Source of the DNA: Acidobacteriota bacterium
GTDB lineage: Bacteria; Acidobacteriota; Terriglobia; Terriglobales; Acidobacteriaceae
DNA length: 64,000 bases
Assembly: GCA_013289795.1 (NCBI GenBank)
Contig: JABCZH010000003.1
Location: forward strand, 248,001 to 312,000
Direction: 5' to 3'
The notes beneath the pieces were generated by a model. It saw only the letters and a program-made list of their open reading frames with translations. It ran no database searches and was not told where the DNA came from. Below, in pieces: positions 26,233 to 34,365 of this stretch (its first letter is position 1; each line of letters starts with the position of its first letter). The position numbers were made by a program, and so were the translations under genes.

Positions 26233-27886
26233 CTGCGCTCGTCGCCGCCGCTGGCTTCTGCAAGAAAGCAGCTCGCTCAGCTTCAAATCCTTCCCACGCC
26301 TCGGTCGTCCGGCGCTCATCCCATCCCATGGCACTCCCCACTCCCTTGCTCGCGACCCAGCTGCACTCCGGTGACCAGCAGACTCCCAGCGCAACTGGCA
26401 CCCGCCGCAACAGCACATCCCCCAAAGTGACGGCATGTTCGTTGGTGATCGCATGCACCGCCTCGGCAACGATGTGACCAGTATGGGGACACAGAGTCTC
26501 CTGTAACTCCGCCCGATTTCGCGCCGCACCCGCGATAGTCATGGACTGTTCTCCATACCATTCCACCAGCACAGTCGCCGATTCACGAGCAATGCCACCG
26601 GTCTCCGCGACCTCAGCGATCTTCCGCTCCATCAATTCATCCAACCGACCTCCGTTTGCAACAGCTATTTGCCGAGGCCCGGTAGCTATGCCGGCCTTTG
26701 CTATGCCGATCTTGACCGCGCACTCTCGCGCCAGGCTCGTCGCCGTCGTCAGCTTCCCGCCAATCACTGAGGTCCTTCCCGCAGCTCCATCTGCCGAATG
26801 ATCATGAAGATAGTGCCGCCGGCTTAACCCAGAGAGCTTCGCTCCCGGCGAGTAGGGAAGAGGCCGTACTCCGGCAAACGCGCAACGTACATCGCCCTCT
26901 GAAATCTGTGCCCGCGGATACAGAGTTTGCACAGAACGCAGCAGATACTCGGTCTCCTCAGCCGACGGCTTCGTCGCACCCGGATCGCCAGTGTCCTTGA
27001 CTTCAGTCGTCCCCACTAGAAGCTGCTCGTTCCAGGGAATAACAAAGAACGGCCGCCCGTCCACTGCCTCGGTGTAAACCGCGGCATCGGGCGCCCCGGC
27101 AAACTTCGGCAACACAATGTGAGACCCGCGCACCCCGCCAACCATCGGATGTGAAGTTCGAATGCCGGATCGCTGGCAGATGTGATCAGCCCACGGTCCG
27201 GTGGCATTGACGATCCATGTAGCAGTTACTGTCTCCTCAGCCCCGCTCAGTTGGTCGCGCAACCTCAGGCCCGTAACCTTCCCGTGTCCGGCCACGACGG
27301 TGAGCACTTGTGCGTGATTGCGGACCACGCAGCCTGCTCGGACCGCCTCGACCAACCATTCCGCCACCAGGCGCTCCGGGAATTCGCACTGTGCGTCGTC
27401 AAAACTGAAGACGGAGAAGTGCCTGCCGTCATCCAGCATCCGTTCCAGACGATGCCGTTCACTCTGCCCGTTCCCCAGGCGCTGCCCGCTCATCCGCCGG
27501 TACAGCCACAATCCCGCGCGCACCGCCAGCGCGCTGCGAGGGCTCTTCGATGACAGCGCTAACAGAAACTCCTGGCGATGCACCAGGCTGGGATATTGCC
27601 GCAACAACTGTCCCCGTTCTCGTAGCGACTCTCTCACCTGCGCCAGATCGCCGTGTTCCAGATAGCGCAAGCCGCCATGGATGATGCGCGTCGAGCGGCT
27701 GGTCGTACCCGCGGCAAAATCGCTCTGCTCCACCAGCAGTGTGTGCCGTCCCCCGCGCGCGCACTCCCGCGCGATCGCGACGCCATTGATCCCACCGCCG
27801 ATCACGACAACGTCAAAACGTTCATCGTTAAGCGAAGGCCGAAGATTCGAGTGTGCAACCATCTGGATCACTCCAGTGTCGCGCAT
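26219..27886 (-). CDS. glpD: Glycerol-3-phosphate dehydrogenase, FAD-dependent
   Basis: 555 residues from the ATG at 27886; Met9 (27862) is a plausible alternative that would start closer to the FAD fold. The dinucleotide-binding motif is VVIGGGINGVAIARECARGG (about 27-46), followed by GTTSRSTRIIHGGLRYLEHGD, a GlpD hallmark. Further FAD contacts occur in VNATGPWAD and in VIGGKLTTATSLARECAV. The C-terminal domain (about 410-540) is the helical GlpD cap. Membrane-associated enzyme that passes electrons from glycerol-3-phosphate to quinone. The 3' end overlaps the opposing GDPD gene; no glpF or glpK lies nearby. Confidence 0.93.
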   Translation of the reverse strand: MRDTGVIQMVAHSNLRPSLNDERFDVVVIGGGINGVAIARECARGGRHTLLVEQSDFAAGTTSRSTRIIHGGLRYLEHGDLAQVRESLRERGQLLRQYPSLVHRQEFLLALSSKSPRSALAVRAGLWLYRRMSGQRLGNGQSERHRLERMLDDGRHFSVFSFDDAQCEFPERLVAEWLVEAVRAGCVVRNHAQVLTVVAGHGKVTGLRLRDQLSGAEETVTATWIVNATGPWADHICQRSGIRTSHPMVGGVRGSHIVLPKFAGAPDAAVYTEAVDGRPFFVIPWNEQLLVGTTEVKDTGDPGATKPSAEETEYLLRSVQTLYPRAQISEGDVRCAFAGVRPLPYSPGAKLSGLSRRHYLHDHSADGAAGRTSVIGGKLTTATSLARECAVKIGIAKAGIATGPRQIAVANGGRLDELMERKIAEVAETGGIARESATVLVEWYGEQSMTIAGAARNRAELQETLCPHTGHIVAEAVHAITNEHAVTLGDVLLRRVPVALGVCWSPECSWVASKGVGSAMGWDERRTTEAWEGFEAERAAFLQKPAAATSAVSGH

Positions 27887-27937
27887 CTAGCCGCCTTACG
27901 AAAGATGACATAAGTTTTCCCGTAACTGGGAGTCTTC

Positions 27938-27975
27938 ACTCTGTGCTCTCTGTGTCCTCTGTGGTTAGGACTTTG
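27938..27975. repeat. CTCTGTG-type intergenic repeat, copy 2
   Basis: CTCTGTGCTCTCTGTGTCC followed by TCTGTGGTTAGGACTTTG. Lies between the divergent glpD and mazG genes; it shares the GTGGTTA-x-GACTTTG ending with the copy at 55246. Confidence 0.75.
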
Positions 27976-28027
27976 TCGTTCACCATCATTGCCCGCACCC
28001 GTCCACCTCATTTAAAGTGTCTTGTCC

Positions 28028-28918
28028 ATGCCCACCACCGGAGATCGCTTCGAGCGCGCCGTGTCCATCATGGACCGGTTGCGCGCTCCCGGGGGCTGTC
28101 CCTGGGACCGCGAACAGACCTTCGATTCCATCAAGCCTTACACCCTCGAGGAAACTTACGAGGTTCTCGAAGCCATCGATCAGCGCGACTGGCCGGAACT
28201 GGCGGGCGAACTCGGCGACCTGTTGCTACAAGTCTTGTTCTATTCCCAGATGGCTAATGAGGACGGAACCTTCTCCATTGACGACGTCTTGGACCGCCTG
28301 GCAGATAAGCTGATCGGCCGCCATCCTCACGTCTTCGGCGACATCAAAGCCGACACTCCTGCCGAAGTCCTGCGCAACTGGGAAGCACTGAAAGCCGAAG
28401 AAAAGAAGAAGCGGGATGCAGGCAAGACCGAACACTCCGAGCCCGAGTCGATTCTGTCCGGCGTTTCCTCTGCCATGCCCGCCTGGCTGGAAGCTCACAA
28501 ACTCAGTTTGCGTGCCGCCAACGTCGGCTTCGACTGGCCCAATGTCGATGGCTTGTTCGACAAGCTTCGCGAGGAAACCGCAGAGCTACGGGAACATCTC
28601 AAAGAATTCCCTGCACCCGGCCCGCAACCCCAGAGCCGCGGTATAGCCGGGTCAGGCCAGGCGAAGATTTCCGACGATCTCCGCCGACGTCTGGAGGGCG
28701 AACTTGGAGACCTCTTCTTCGTCCTGGTGAACATCGCGCGCTACCTGTCGCTCGATTCAGAATCGGCGCTGCGCAAGACAAACCGCAAGTTCCGGCGGCG
28801 TTTTCAATGGATGGAGGAACAACTGCGCGCCACAGGACGCACCCCGCAGCAGGTTCCCATGCAGGACTTGGAAGCCTTATGGCAGCAGGCAAAACAGCAC
28901 GAGTCGAGCGGCCAGTGA
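28028..28918 (+). CDS. mazG: Nucleoside triphosphate pyrophosphohydrolase MazG
   Basis: 296 residues from ATG 28028 (a TTG two codons earlier is also in frame). N-terminal MazG domain: IMDRLRAPGGCPWDREQTF, then YTLEETYEVLEAIDQRDW, then LAGELGDLLLQVLFYSQMA, carrying the metal-binding ExxE...ExxD residues. A second MazG-like half is at about 170-270 (VDGLFDKLREETAELREHL, then LEGELGDLFFVLVNIARYL). It hydrolyses NTPs to NMPs and pyrophosphate, and so clears aberrant nucleotides. An internal 20-residue insertion (FPAPGPQPQSRGIAGSGQAK) separates motifs of the second half. The last four bases (GTGA) are shared with the start of the next gene. Confidence 0.93.
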   Translation: MPTTGDRFERAVSIMDRLRAPGGCPWDREQTFDSIKPYTLEETYEVLEAIDQRDWPELAGELGDLLLQVLFYSQMANEDGTFSIDDVLDRLADKLIGRHPHVFGDIKADTPAEVLRNWEALKAEEKKKRDAGKTEHSEPESILSGVSSAMPAWLEAHKLSLRAANVGFDWPNVDGLFDKLREETAELREHLKEFPAPGPQPQSRGIAGSGQAKISDDLRRRLEGELGDLFFVLVNIARYLSLDSESALRKTNRKFRRRFQWMEEQLRATGRTPQQVPMQDLEALWQQAKQHESSGQ

Positions 28919-29676
28919 ACGCCGGCTCGCCCCTGATCCGCAAATGTCAGGGCCTCGACGAAATGCGTGCCTGCGTGGCTTTGCAGAAAGAAGTCTGGGG
29001 ATTCACTGATATCGAGTTGGTCCCGCTGCGTATGTTCGTGGTCGCCGAGAAAATTGGGGGTCAGGTCATCGGCGCCTTCGACCATGACGACCTCGTCGGG
29101 TTTGCTTTCGCTGTCCCCGGCGTTCGTGATCAGCACGCGTACCTCTACTCTCACATGCTGGCAGTGCACCGGCATTATCGGAACACCGGACTCGGCCGCC
29201 GCCTGAAACTCGCTCAACGTGACGATGCGCTGAGCCGGGGCTTTGACCTGATGGAGTGGACCTTCGATCCCCTGGAGATCAAGAATTCCTATTTCAATCT
29301 CGAAAGGCTGGGAGCAATTGCACGCCGCTACAACGTGAACCAGTATGGAATCACCTCGTCGCCCTTGCAAAGCGGCCTGCCCACGGATCGCTTGGTGGCC
29401 GAGTGGTGGCTGAAGTCGAAGCGCGTCGAGCACCTGCTGGTAACCGGGAACAATCCGGAATTCACCACGGTGAAGACGATGTCCGTTCCCGCGCAGATTT
29501 ACGAATGGAAGGCCGAGGCAGCCACCCGGAATCAGGCCCAGCAGATTCAAGAGAGAAATCGTGTAGCGTTTCAAGAAGCTTTTGCCAGTGGCCTGACGGT
29601 GCTAGGCTATCGGCGCGATCCACAGGGAAGTGGTCAGTTTCTATTGGGAATGTGGGACGACGACCAGCGGAGCTAG
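28915..29676 (+). CDS. COG3375-like GNAT acyltransferase, possible D-amino acid N-succinyltransferase
   Basis: 253 residues from a GTG at 28915 that overlaps the mazG stop (GTGA). Seen: LDEMRACVALQKEVWGF at the N-terminus, GNAT motif A HMLAVHRHYRNTGLGRRLKLAQRDDAL near 78-105, then MEWTFDPLEIKNSYFNLERLGA and RYNVNQYG, the hallmarks of the COG3375 branch. Known: in Geobacillus a GNAT enzyme next to an N-succinylamino acid racemase succinylates D-amino acids as the first step in their conversion to L-forms. Here the gene is followed 52 bases later by a racemase-like enolase, so the same pairing is inferred. The substrate is not proven by sequence. An ATG at 28879 is an alternative start. Confidence 0.75.
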   Translation: MNAGSPLIRKCQGLDEMRACVALQKEVWGFTDIELVPLRMFVVAEKIGGQVIGAFDHDDLVGFAFAVPGVRDQHAYLYSHMLAVHRHYRNTGLGRRLKLAQRDDALSRGFDLMEWTFDPLEIKNSYFNLERLGAIARRYNVNQYGITSSPLQSGLPTDRLVAEWWLKSKRVEHLLVTGNNPEFTTVKTMSVPAQIYEWKAEAATRNQAQQIQERNRVAFQEAFASGLTVLGYRRDPQGSGQFLLGMWDDDQRS

Positions 29677-29680
29677 GAAC

Positions 29681-29705
29681 TCCTCTGTGTCCCCTGTGGT
29701 TGATT
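29681..29705. repeat. CTCTGTG-type intergenic repeat, copy 3
   Basis: TCCTCTGTGTCCCCTGTGG followed by TTGATT, located between the GNAT gene and the racemase-like gene, five bases after the GNAT stop. Confidence 0.7.
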
Positions 29706-29728
29706 GAAATTCGTGATAACGCACAATT

Positions 29729-30844
29729 ATGAAAATCGAAGCTCTCACCCTCCGCGAGATCAAGATGCCGCTGGTCGATTTCTTCGAGACCAGCTTTGGT
29801 CGAATCTATGAACGCCGCATCCTGTTGGTGAGCGTTCAATGCGACGGTGTCACCGGTTGGGCGGAGTGTGTTGCCGACGGCGCCCCCTTCTACAGTTCCG
29901 AGTGGATTGATTCCTCCTGGCTTACCATGCAACGCTGGCTTGCACCTGCTATTCTTGGCAGGATTATCGACCACTCCGCCGAGAGTGCCCGCCTGATGGC
30001 CAGAGTCCGCGGTCACCGCATGGCCAAGGCCGCCGTCGAAAACGCGCTTTGGGACGCTGCCGCCCGCCAGCAGCAGCAGCCGCTCTGGAAATTGCTGGGA
30101 GGTAAATTGCGAGAGATTCCTTGCGGAGTCTCGATTGGCATCCAGGATTCTATCGAACAACTGCTGGAAAAGATCGAGCGCGAACTGGCTGCCGGCTATC
30201 GCCGCATCAAGATAAAGGTAAAACCCGGCTGGGATCTCAACGTTCTGGAGCGCATCCGCTCCCGCTGGGCTGACATCACTCTAAGCTGCGACGCCAACTC
30301 CGCCTACACCCTCGATCAGGTTGAGCACCTGCGTAAGTTCGACCAGTTCAATCTGCTGATGATCGAGCAGCCGCTCTGGGACGACGACATCTACAACCAC
30401 TCCCGCCTGCAACCCCAGCTACGCACCGCCATCTGCCTGGACGAGTCCATCCATCACGCCCGCGACGCCGCGCAGGCCGTCGAAATTGGCGCCTGTCGCA
30501 TCGTTAATGTCAAGGTGGGCCGAGTGGGAGGCTTCAGCGAAGCGCGCAAAGTTCACGACGTCTGTGCCGCGCACAAAATTCCTGTGTGGTGCGGGGGAAT
30601 GCTCGAATCCGGCGTGGGACGCGCCCACAACATCGCTCTCTCGACCCTGGAAAACTTTCGCCTGCCCGGAGATGTCTCCGCCAGCAAACGCTATTGGAAG
30701 GAAGACATCATCGAACCAGAAGTTGAGGTCAGCGCCCGAGGCATGATCGCAATATCTGACCAGCCCGGCACCGGATACCGCGTTCGTGAAGACCAGATCG
30801 AGAAGTTAACCGTCCGCAAGGAAACTCTGAGAACTGAGAACTGA
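29729..30844 (+). CDS. Enolase-superfamily N-succinylamino acid racemase / o-succinylbenzoate synthase
   Basis: 371 residues of the MenC type-2/NSAR family. Catalytic residues visible: YRRIKIKVKPGWD holds the KxK pair (about 166-170), metal ligands in LSCDANSAY, MIEQPLWDDD and CLDESIHHA, and the second catalytic Lys in IVNVKVGRVGG. The signature GMLESGVGRAHN is also present. Members are either MenC of menaquinone synthesis or racemases of N-acylamino acids, and many do both. No other men gene lies nearby while a COG3375-like GNAT gene does, which favours the racemase role. The final residues LRTEN are encoded by a tandem TGAGAAC repeat that runs across the stop codon. Confidence 0.88.
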   Translation: MKIEALTLREIKMPLVDFFETSFGRIYERRILLVSVQCDGVTGWAECVADGAPFYSSEWIDSSWLTMQRWLAPAILGRIIDHSAESARLMARVRGHRMAKAAVENALWDAAARQQQQPLWKLLGGKLREIPCGVSIGIQDSIEQLLEKIERELAAGYRRIKIKVKPGWDLNVLERIRSRWADITLSCDANSAYTLDQVEHLRKFDQFNLLMIEQPLWDDDIYNHSRLQPQLRTAICLDESIHHARDAAQAVEIGACRIVNVKVGRVGGFSEARKVHDVCAAHKIPVWCGGMLESGVGRAHNIALSTLENFRLPGDVSASKRYWKEDIIEPEVEVSARGMIAISDQPGTGYRVREDQIEKLTVRKETLRTEN

Positions 30845-30857
30845 GAACTGGTTCTCA
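30828..30857. repeat. Tandem TGAGAAC 7-mer x3 with dyad over a stop codon
   Basis: Three exact copies of TGAGAAC (30828-30848), the last forming a perfect palindrome TGAGAAC-TG-GTTCTCA (30842-30857). The dyad covers the stop codon of the racemase-like gene. It could serve as a weak hairpin; there is no U-tract. Confidence 0.7.
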
Positions 30858-30868
30858 ATCCCATCCGT

Positions 30869-31774
30869 CTATCGCGGGCTTCGATCCGACGTCGCCATCT
30901 GCGGCCGATTCTCCGCCAACTCCTGCGCCTGCTTCTTCAGCAGCTCCACAGCCTGCGCGAACGTAAGGTTCGGCGGCGCTTCATGGAAATCGCTGAACGT
31001 CTGTGTAGATTTGACTACCAGCTTCCTGAAGAACAATATCTTGCCAGTCAAGTCCAGATCCATCCGGCTAACCTGCCATACTCCCGTGCCCATCGTGCCT
31101 TGCTGCACCACAAAGCGGCCGCCTTTGTCGAGGTGTCCGAGAATGCCCCAACCGAAACCGACTTCCTTTTCTAAAGTGCCATCGATCTTCGCGATGCGGC
31201 CCTGGCTTTTGTCGATCAGCATGTAGCCCACCATTCCGGTGAGCACTTGCTCGGTGTGAGACGGCGCGCTGTAGTCTGGGTTGGGGCGAAACTTGAGGCG
31301 CACCAGTTCATCGCCGGGATTGCCCAACTCTTTTGTCCCAGTCTGCACACCGTCCGGCTCATAGAGAAACGCGTCCGGCAACGCCTTCATGATTCGATTG
31401 GTGCGCTCCGTATCATCCCGGTCGGCCTTCTGTTTTTTCCTTAGCTCTTGCGGATTGTTGACCAGTTCGTCCAAACGCGCCTCTTCGTTCCGGCGTTCTT
31501 CTACCGTGAGCGGCTTGTCGTTGATTGCCACCAACATGCCCGCCGCCAATTCCTTCGTCTGTACGATTGCCTTGGTTTGCGTGCCATGCCCGTTTTCCTC
31601 GCGCTCGCGGAACATGAACTTGGTCGAACTGTTGAAGTTGATCTCGTTCTGAACCGTTTGCCGTACCAGCTCAACCGGGGCCGCGGATACGGTTTGCGCC
31701 CGCATAACTTGTTGTTGAACGATTCCCAACAGCAGCAGGAAGAGGAATCTCGGTCTCATGCCAAGCCATCTCAT
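30869..31774 (-). CDS. Secreted protein of unknown function
   Basis: 301 residues with a signal peptide (FLFLLLLGIVQQQVMRAQT). The mature protein has an N-terminal region rich in charged residues (FMFREREENGHGTQTKAIVQ, then VEERRNEEARLDELV) and a C-terminal beta-rich region (GYMLIDKSQGRIAKIDGTLE, then GRFVVQQGTMGTGVWQVSRM). The beta part resembles lipid- or lipoprotein-binding LolA-like folds in feel, but this is not established. The start could be Met1 or Met6. No operon partner: it is convergent with the racemase gene and divergent from the bactofilin gene. Confidence 0.75.
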   Translation of the reverse strand: MRWLGMRPRFLFLLLLGIVQQQVMRAQTVSAAPVELVRQTVQNEINFNSSTKFMFREREENGHGTQTKAIVQTKELAAGMLVAINDKPLTVEERRNEEARLDELVNNPQELRKKQKADRDDTERTNRIMKALPDAFLYEPDGVQTGTKELGNPGDELVRLKFRPNPDYSAPSHTEQVLTGMVGYMLIDKSQGRIAKIDGTLEKEVGFGWGILGHLDKGGRFVVQQGTMGTGVWQVSRMDLDLTGKILFFRKLVVKSTQTFSDFHEAPPNLTFAQAVELLKKQAQELAENRPQMATSDRSPR

Positions 31775-31970
31775 AGATCAGTCTCTAGGTTTAGACGAAG
31801 CTATCGCCGTTGCCTCGCCATTTTGCCCAGCGGGAAACATGCCCATTCCGTCTATTTTAAACCGTCTGGGAACCCCCTTGTCCCTTCGTGCACCTGAAAG
31901 TCGCCAAATGGTTTAGAATCCGGTAGTCCCGGTTGCATCTCGTGCGCGGACGTGAAGGAGGCTGCGGGCT

Positions 31971-32459
31971 ATGGACACGCCAAAAAATACCGAGTTTGCT
32001 CATATCGGCAAGTCGGTCATCATTAAGGGAGAACTTTCCGGTAGCGAGGATCTATTCGTCGATGGCGTGGTCGAAGGCACGATCGAGCTGCGCGGCAACA
32101 GTCTGGTGATTGGCCCGAACGGCCAGGTGAAGGGTAGTGTCCACGCCAAGGGTGTGGTAGTCCAGGGCAAGCTGGACGGAAATATCCGTGCCACCCTGAG
32201 AGCCGAGCTGCGCAAGTCCGCAGTCGTTGTGGGCGATATTTTCACCCAGCGCATTGCCATTGAAGAGGGAGCATACTTTAAGGGGAAGGTTGATATTCAG
32301 CAGGAAGCCGCGAATCCGGTCTCAACCCCGGCAGCGAAGTCCGAGCCGCGGCCGGAAGCCAAGAGCACCGCCGCCGCGCAGACGTCTGGCGCCCCAGCAG
32401 CCATGGCAGGCACTGGGAGCAATCCCATGTCGCCAAACACGTCGGTAACTAAAGTATGA
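31971..32459 (+). CDS. Bactofilin (polymer-forming cytoskeletal protein)
   Basis: 162 residues. Central right-handed beta-helix domain (DUF583/bactofilin, about 10-115) with short Gly/Val-rich turns: IGKSVIIKGELSGSEDLFVD, GVVEGTIELRGNSLVIGPNG, VKGSVHAKGVVVQGKLDGN, AVVVGDIFTQRIAIEEGAYF. The tails are short and disordered, and the C-terminal one is Ala/Pro-rich, as usual in bactofilins. Bactofilins assemble without nucleotide into filaments beneath the membrane and position cell-wall enzymes or appendages. A good ribosome site (GAAGGAGGC) precedes the ATG. Neighbour genes show no clear partner. Confidence 0.93.
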   Translation: MDTPKNTEFAHIGKSVIIKGELSGSEDLFVDGVVEGTIELRGNSLVIGPNGQVKGSVHAKGVVVQGKLDGNIRATLRAELRKSAVVVGDIFTQRIAIEEGAYFKGKVDIQQEAANPVSTPAAKSEPRPEAKSTAAAQTSGAPAAMAGTGSNPMSPNTSVTKV

Positions 32460-32542
32460 GAATTTTGCCCGGTTCGGTTTTGTGCCCCGCGATATAGTTA
32501 GTCTGGCAAGCACTCTGAACCGGACGCCCGAAAGAAGTCGAA

Positions 32543-33271
32543 ATGGCATCCGTCACCCATAGTTTCATGAAGCTTTTTCGAGGTCCATCCGTCGAGCCCG
32601 GTCCGCATCATGGACAAAGTGTGGGGCCGCCTCACTCGAATCAGCGGCTCACTCGCCGTTCCAGTGGTCTGGTGGAACTGACCCGCCTTTTTCAGTCTGA
32701 AGAGCCGCTCTGCATTTTGGACATCGGTTCCACGTCGGCCGCCAATATTCGCTACCTGACCGAACGCGGGCACAAGATTTACAGCGAGGACATTCTCGAA
32801 GCTTCCACCGATCCGGCCTTGGTGTTGCGCGACCCACAGGGTCACACTTCCCTCGATCACAAGCGCTTCCTGGCGGAAAACCTGATCTTCGGCAACGCCC
32901 AGTTCGACGTGATTTTATGTTGGAACCTGGCTGACTATCTGGATGAAGAACTCGTAAAGCCGCTGGTAGCGCGTTTGTGGTCGATGATCCGCCCCGGCGG
33001 CATGATGCTGGCGTTTTTCCACACTCAGGAGGCAGGCCCGGACGCGCCTTGCTACCGTTATCACATCATGGGTAGTGACACCCTCGAAATGCAACACGTT
33101 GAGGCCCGTGGCGACCTGCGAAAGGGGCCGGGTCAACCCTCAGCCGGCGGCGCTTTCCGCCTGCAGCGCGTCTTCAACAATCGCCACATCGAAAATCTGT
33201 TTCGCGATTTCGCGTCCATTAAGTTCTTCCTCACTCGCGACAACATTCGCGAAGTCCTCGTGGTCCGCTAA
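32543..33271 (+). CDS. SAM-dependent methyltransferase-like protein
   Basis: 242 residues. A class I methyltransferase core is visible: motif I CILDIGSTSAANIRYLTERG (near 58-77), FDVILCWNLADYLDEELVKP (motif IV) and MIRPGGMMLAFFHT (motif post-IV). The Gly-rich loop is degenerate (GSTSA rather than GxGxG), so SAM binding is not certain. The N-terminus (1-40) is low in structure. The stop abuts the stop of the convergent FAD gene with no spacing. Substrate unknown. Confidence 0.75.
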   Translation: MASVTHSFMKLFRGPSVEPGPHHGQSVGPPHSNQRLTRRSSGLVELTRLFQSEEPLCILDIGSTSAANIRYLTERGHKIYSEDILEASTDPALVLRDPQGHTSLDHKRFLAENLIFGNAQFDVILCWNLADYLDEELVKPLVARLWSMIRPGGMMLAFFHTQEAGPDAPCYRYHIMGSDTLEMQHVEARGDLRKGPGQPSAGGAFRLQRVFNNRHIENLFRDFASIKFFLTRDNIREVLVVR

Positions 33272-34360
33272 CTAGCGCGTCTTCCTCACCAGATACTCTG
33301 TGACCGCAGGCGCCTTTCCTAGTAACGCCACCACCGGGCGCCTCACCACTCGCGGCAGGCGCAACATCCTCCGGATTGTCGACGAGTTCTGAAACACCGC
33401 CCCAAACCGCCGAACGTATTCATCGCAATATCGTCGCGTTGCTTCGTCCAGTCCTGTTTTTTCCCGAAAAAAAGGAACCAGGCATTCCGCCGCCAGGGCG
33501 CCGCTGCGCAACGCAAGGGAGATCCCGTCTCCCACAAACGGATCCACAAAGCACGCCGCATCACCGATCATCAGAATGCCATCACGCTCCGGTCGTGGCT
33601 CTCGAAACAGCAGCGGCGAAGTGCTCACCGCATCGCCCAATTGCCTCCAGCGTCGGCTCCGCTCGAGCAACGCCGGATCATTACGGAAGACTTCCGGCAG
33701 CGTACTGGCCACGTCCGCACGCACCATGGCACAGGCATTGACTCGCCCAGATGTTGAGTCTGCCCTGAGATCGACTGGCTGGACCCCGCAATATCCTCCG
33801 TCAAAGAAGTACAGGTCCACCGACACCGGTGGCGAGGCTTCTCCAAAATGGCCCTTGAGGCCGATCCACCTTGGCTGACCATCTTTCGGCGGCCCTGGAT
33901 TCAAGTTCGACCATCGTCCAGAAGAGTTCACCACCGCTCGCGCTACGAAATTTCCAGCCGAGGTGCTCACCATAAACGGGCCCGAACCCTGAACTCCCTG
34001 AACCGTAACTTGCTGGCGGGTCTCCGCGCCCACAGCCTCGGCGGACTTCCAAAGCGCGTCGTCGAGATCAAGCCGCGCGATGCTGGCGGCGGCCGGCTGA
34101 ACCGGAGCCTGCAGTTCCCGATCGTCCAAGAACACTCGCGTTCGCTCAATCCGTACCGCGTCGCCCAGTAGAGCGCGATGATTTGCATCGAGCAGATCGT
34201 CGAGCAGTCCCAACGACTCGGCAGAAACGAATTCGCCACACACTTTTTGACGGGGAAAGCGTCCGCGTTCCAGCAACAGAACCCGCGCCCCATTTCTTGC
34301 AGCGGTAATCCCCGCCGAGGATCCCGCCGGCCCGCCACCCATTACAATCAAATCGTACAT
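33272..34360 (-). CDS. FAD-dependent oxidoreductase of the geranylgeranyl reductase family
   Basis: 362 residues from the ATG at 34360, where the FAD fold begins directly (YDLIVMGGGPAGSSAGITAARNG). Further FAD motifs: RFPRQKVCGEFVSAESLGLL, IARLDLDDALW, and ILMIGDAACFVDPFVGDGIS near 265. This is the geranylgeranyl-reductase/halogenase-like branch that modifies isoprenoid or polyketide-type products. Starts five bases after the methyltransferase gene stop, so the two form an operon; such pairs accompany type III polyketide synthases in some genomes, but none is found in this window. Substrate unknown. Confidence 0.88.
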   Translation of the reverse strand: MYDLIVMGGGPAGSSAGITAARNGARVLLLERGRFPRQKVCGEFVSAESLGLLDDLLDANHRALLGDAVRIERTRVFLDDRELQAPVQPAAASIARLDLDDALWKSAEAVGAETRQQVTVQGVQGSGPFMVSTSAGNFVARAVVNSSGRWSNLNPGPPKDGQPRWIGLKGHFGEASPPVSVDLYFFDGGYCGVQPVDLRADSTSGRVNACAMVRADVASTLPEVFRNDPALLERSRRWRQLGDAVSTSPLLFREPRPERDGILMIGDAACFVDPFVGDGISLALRSGALAAECLVPFFREKTGLDEATRRYCDEYVRRFGAVFQNSSTIRRMLRLPRVVRRPVVALLGKAPAVTEYLVRKTR

Positions 34361-34365
34361 GGCCC

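Noticed and set aside
32460-32542. Possible coupling of bactofilin and methyltransferase
   Set aside because: An 83-base gap and no shared theme; adjacency alone is not evidence.
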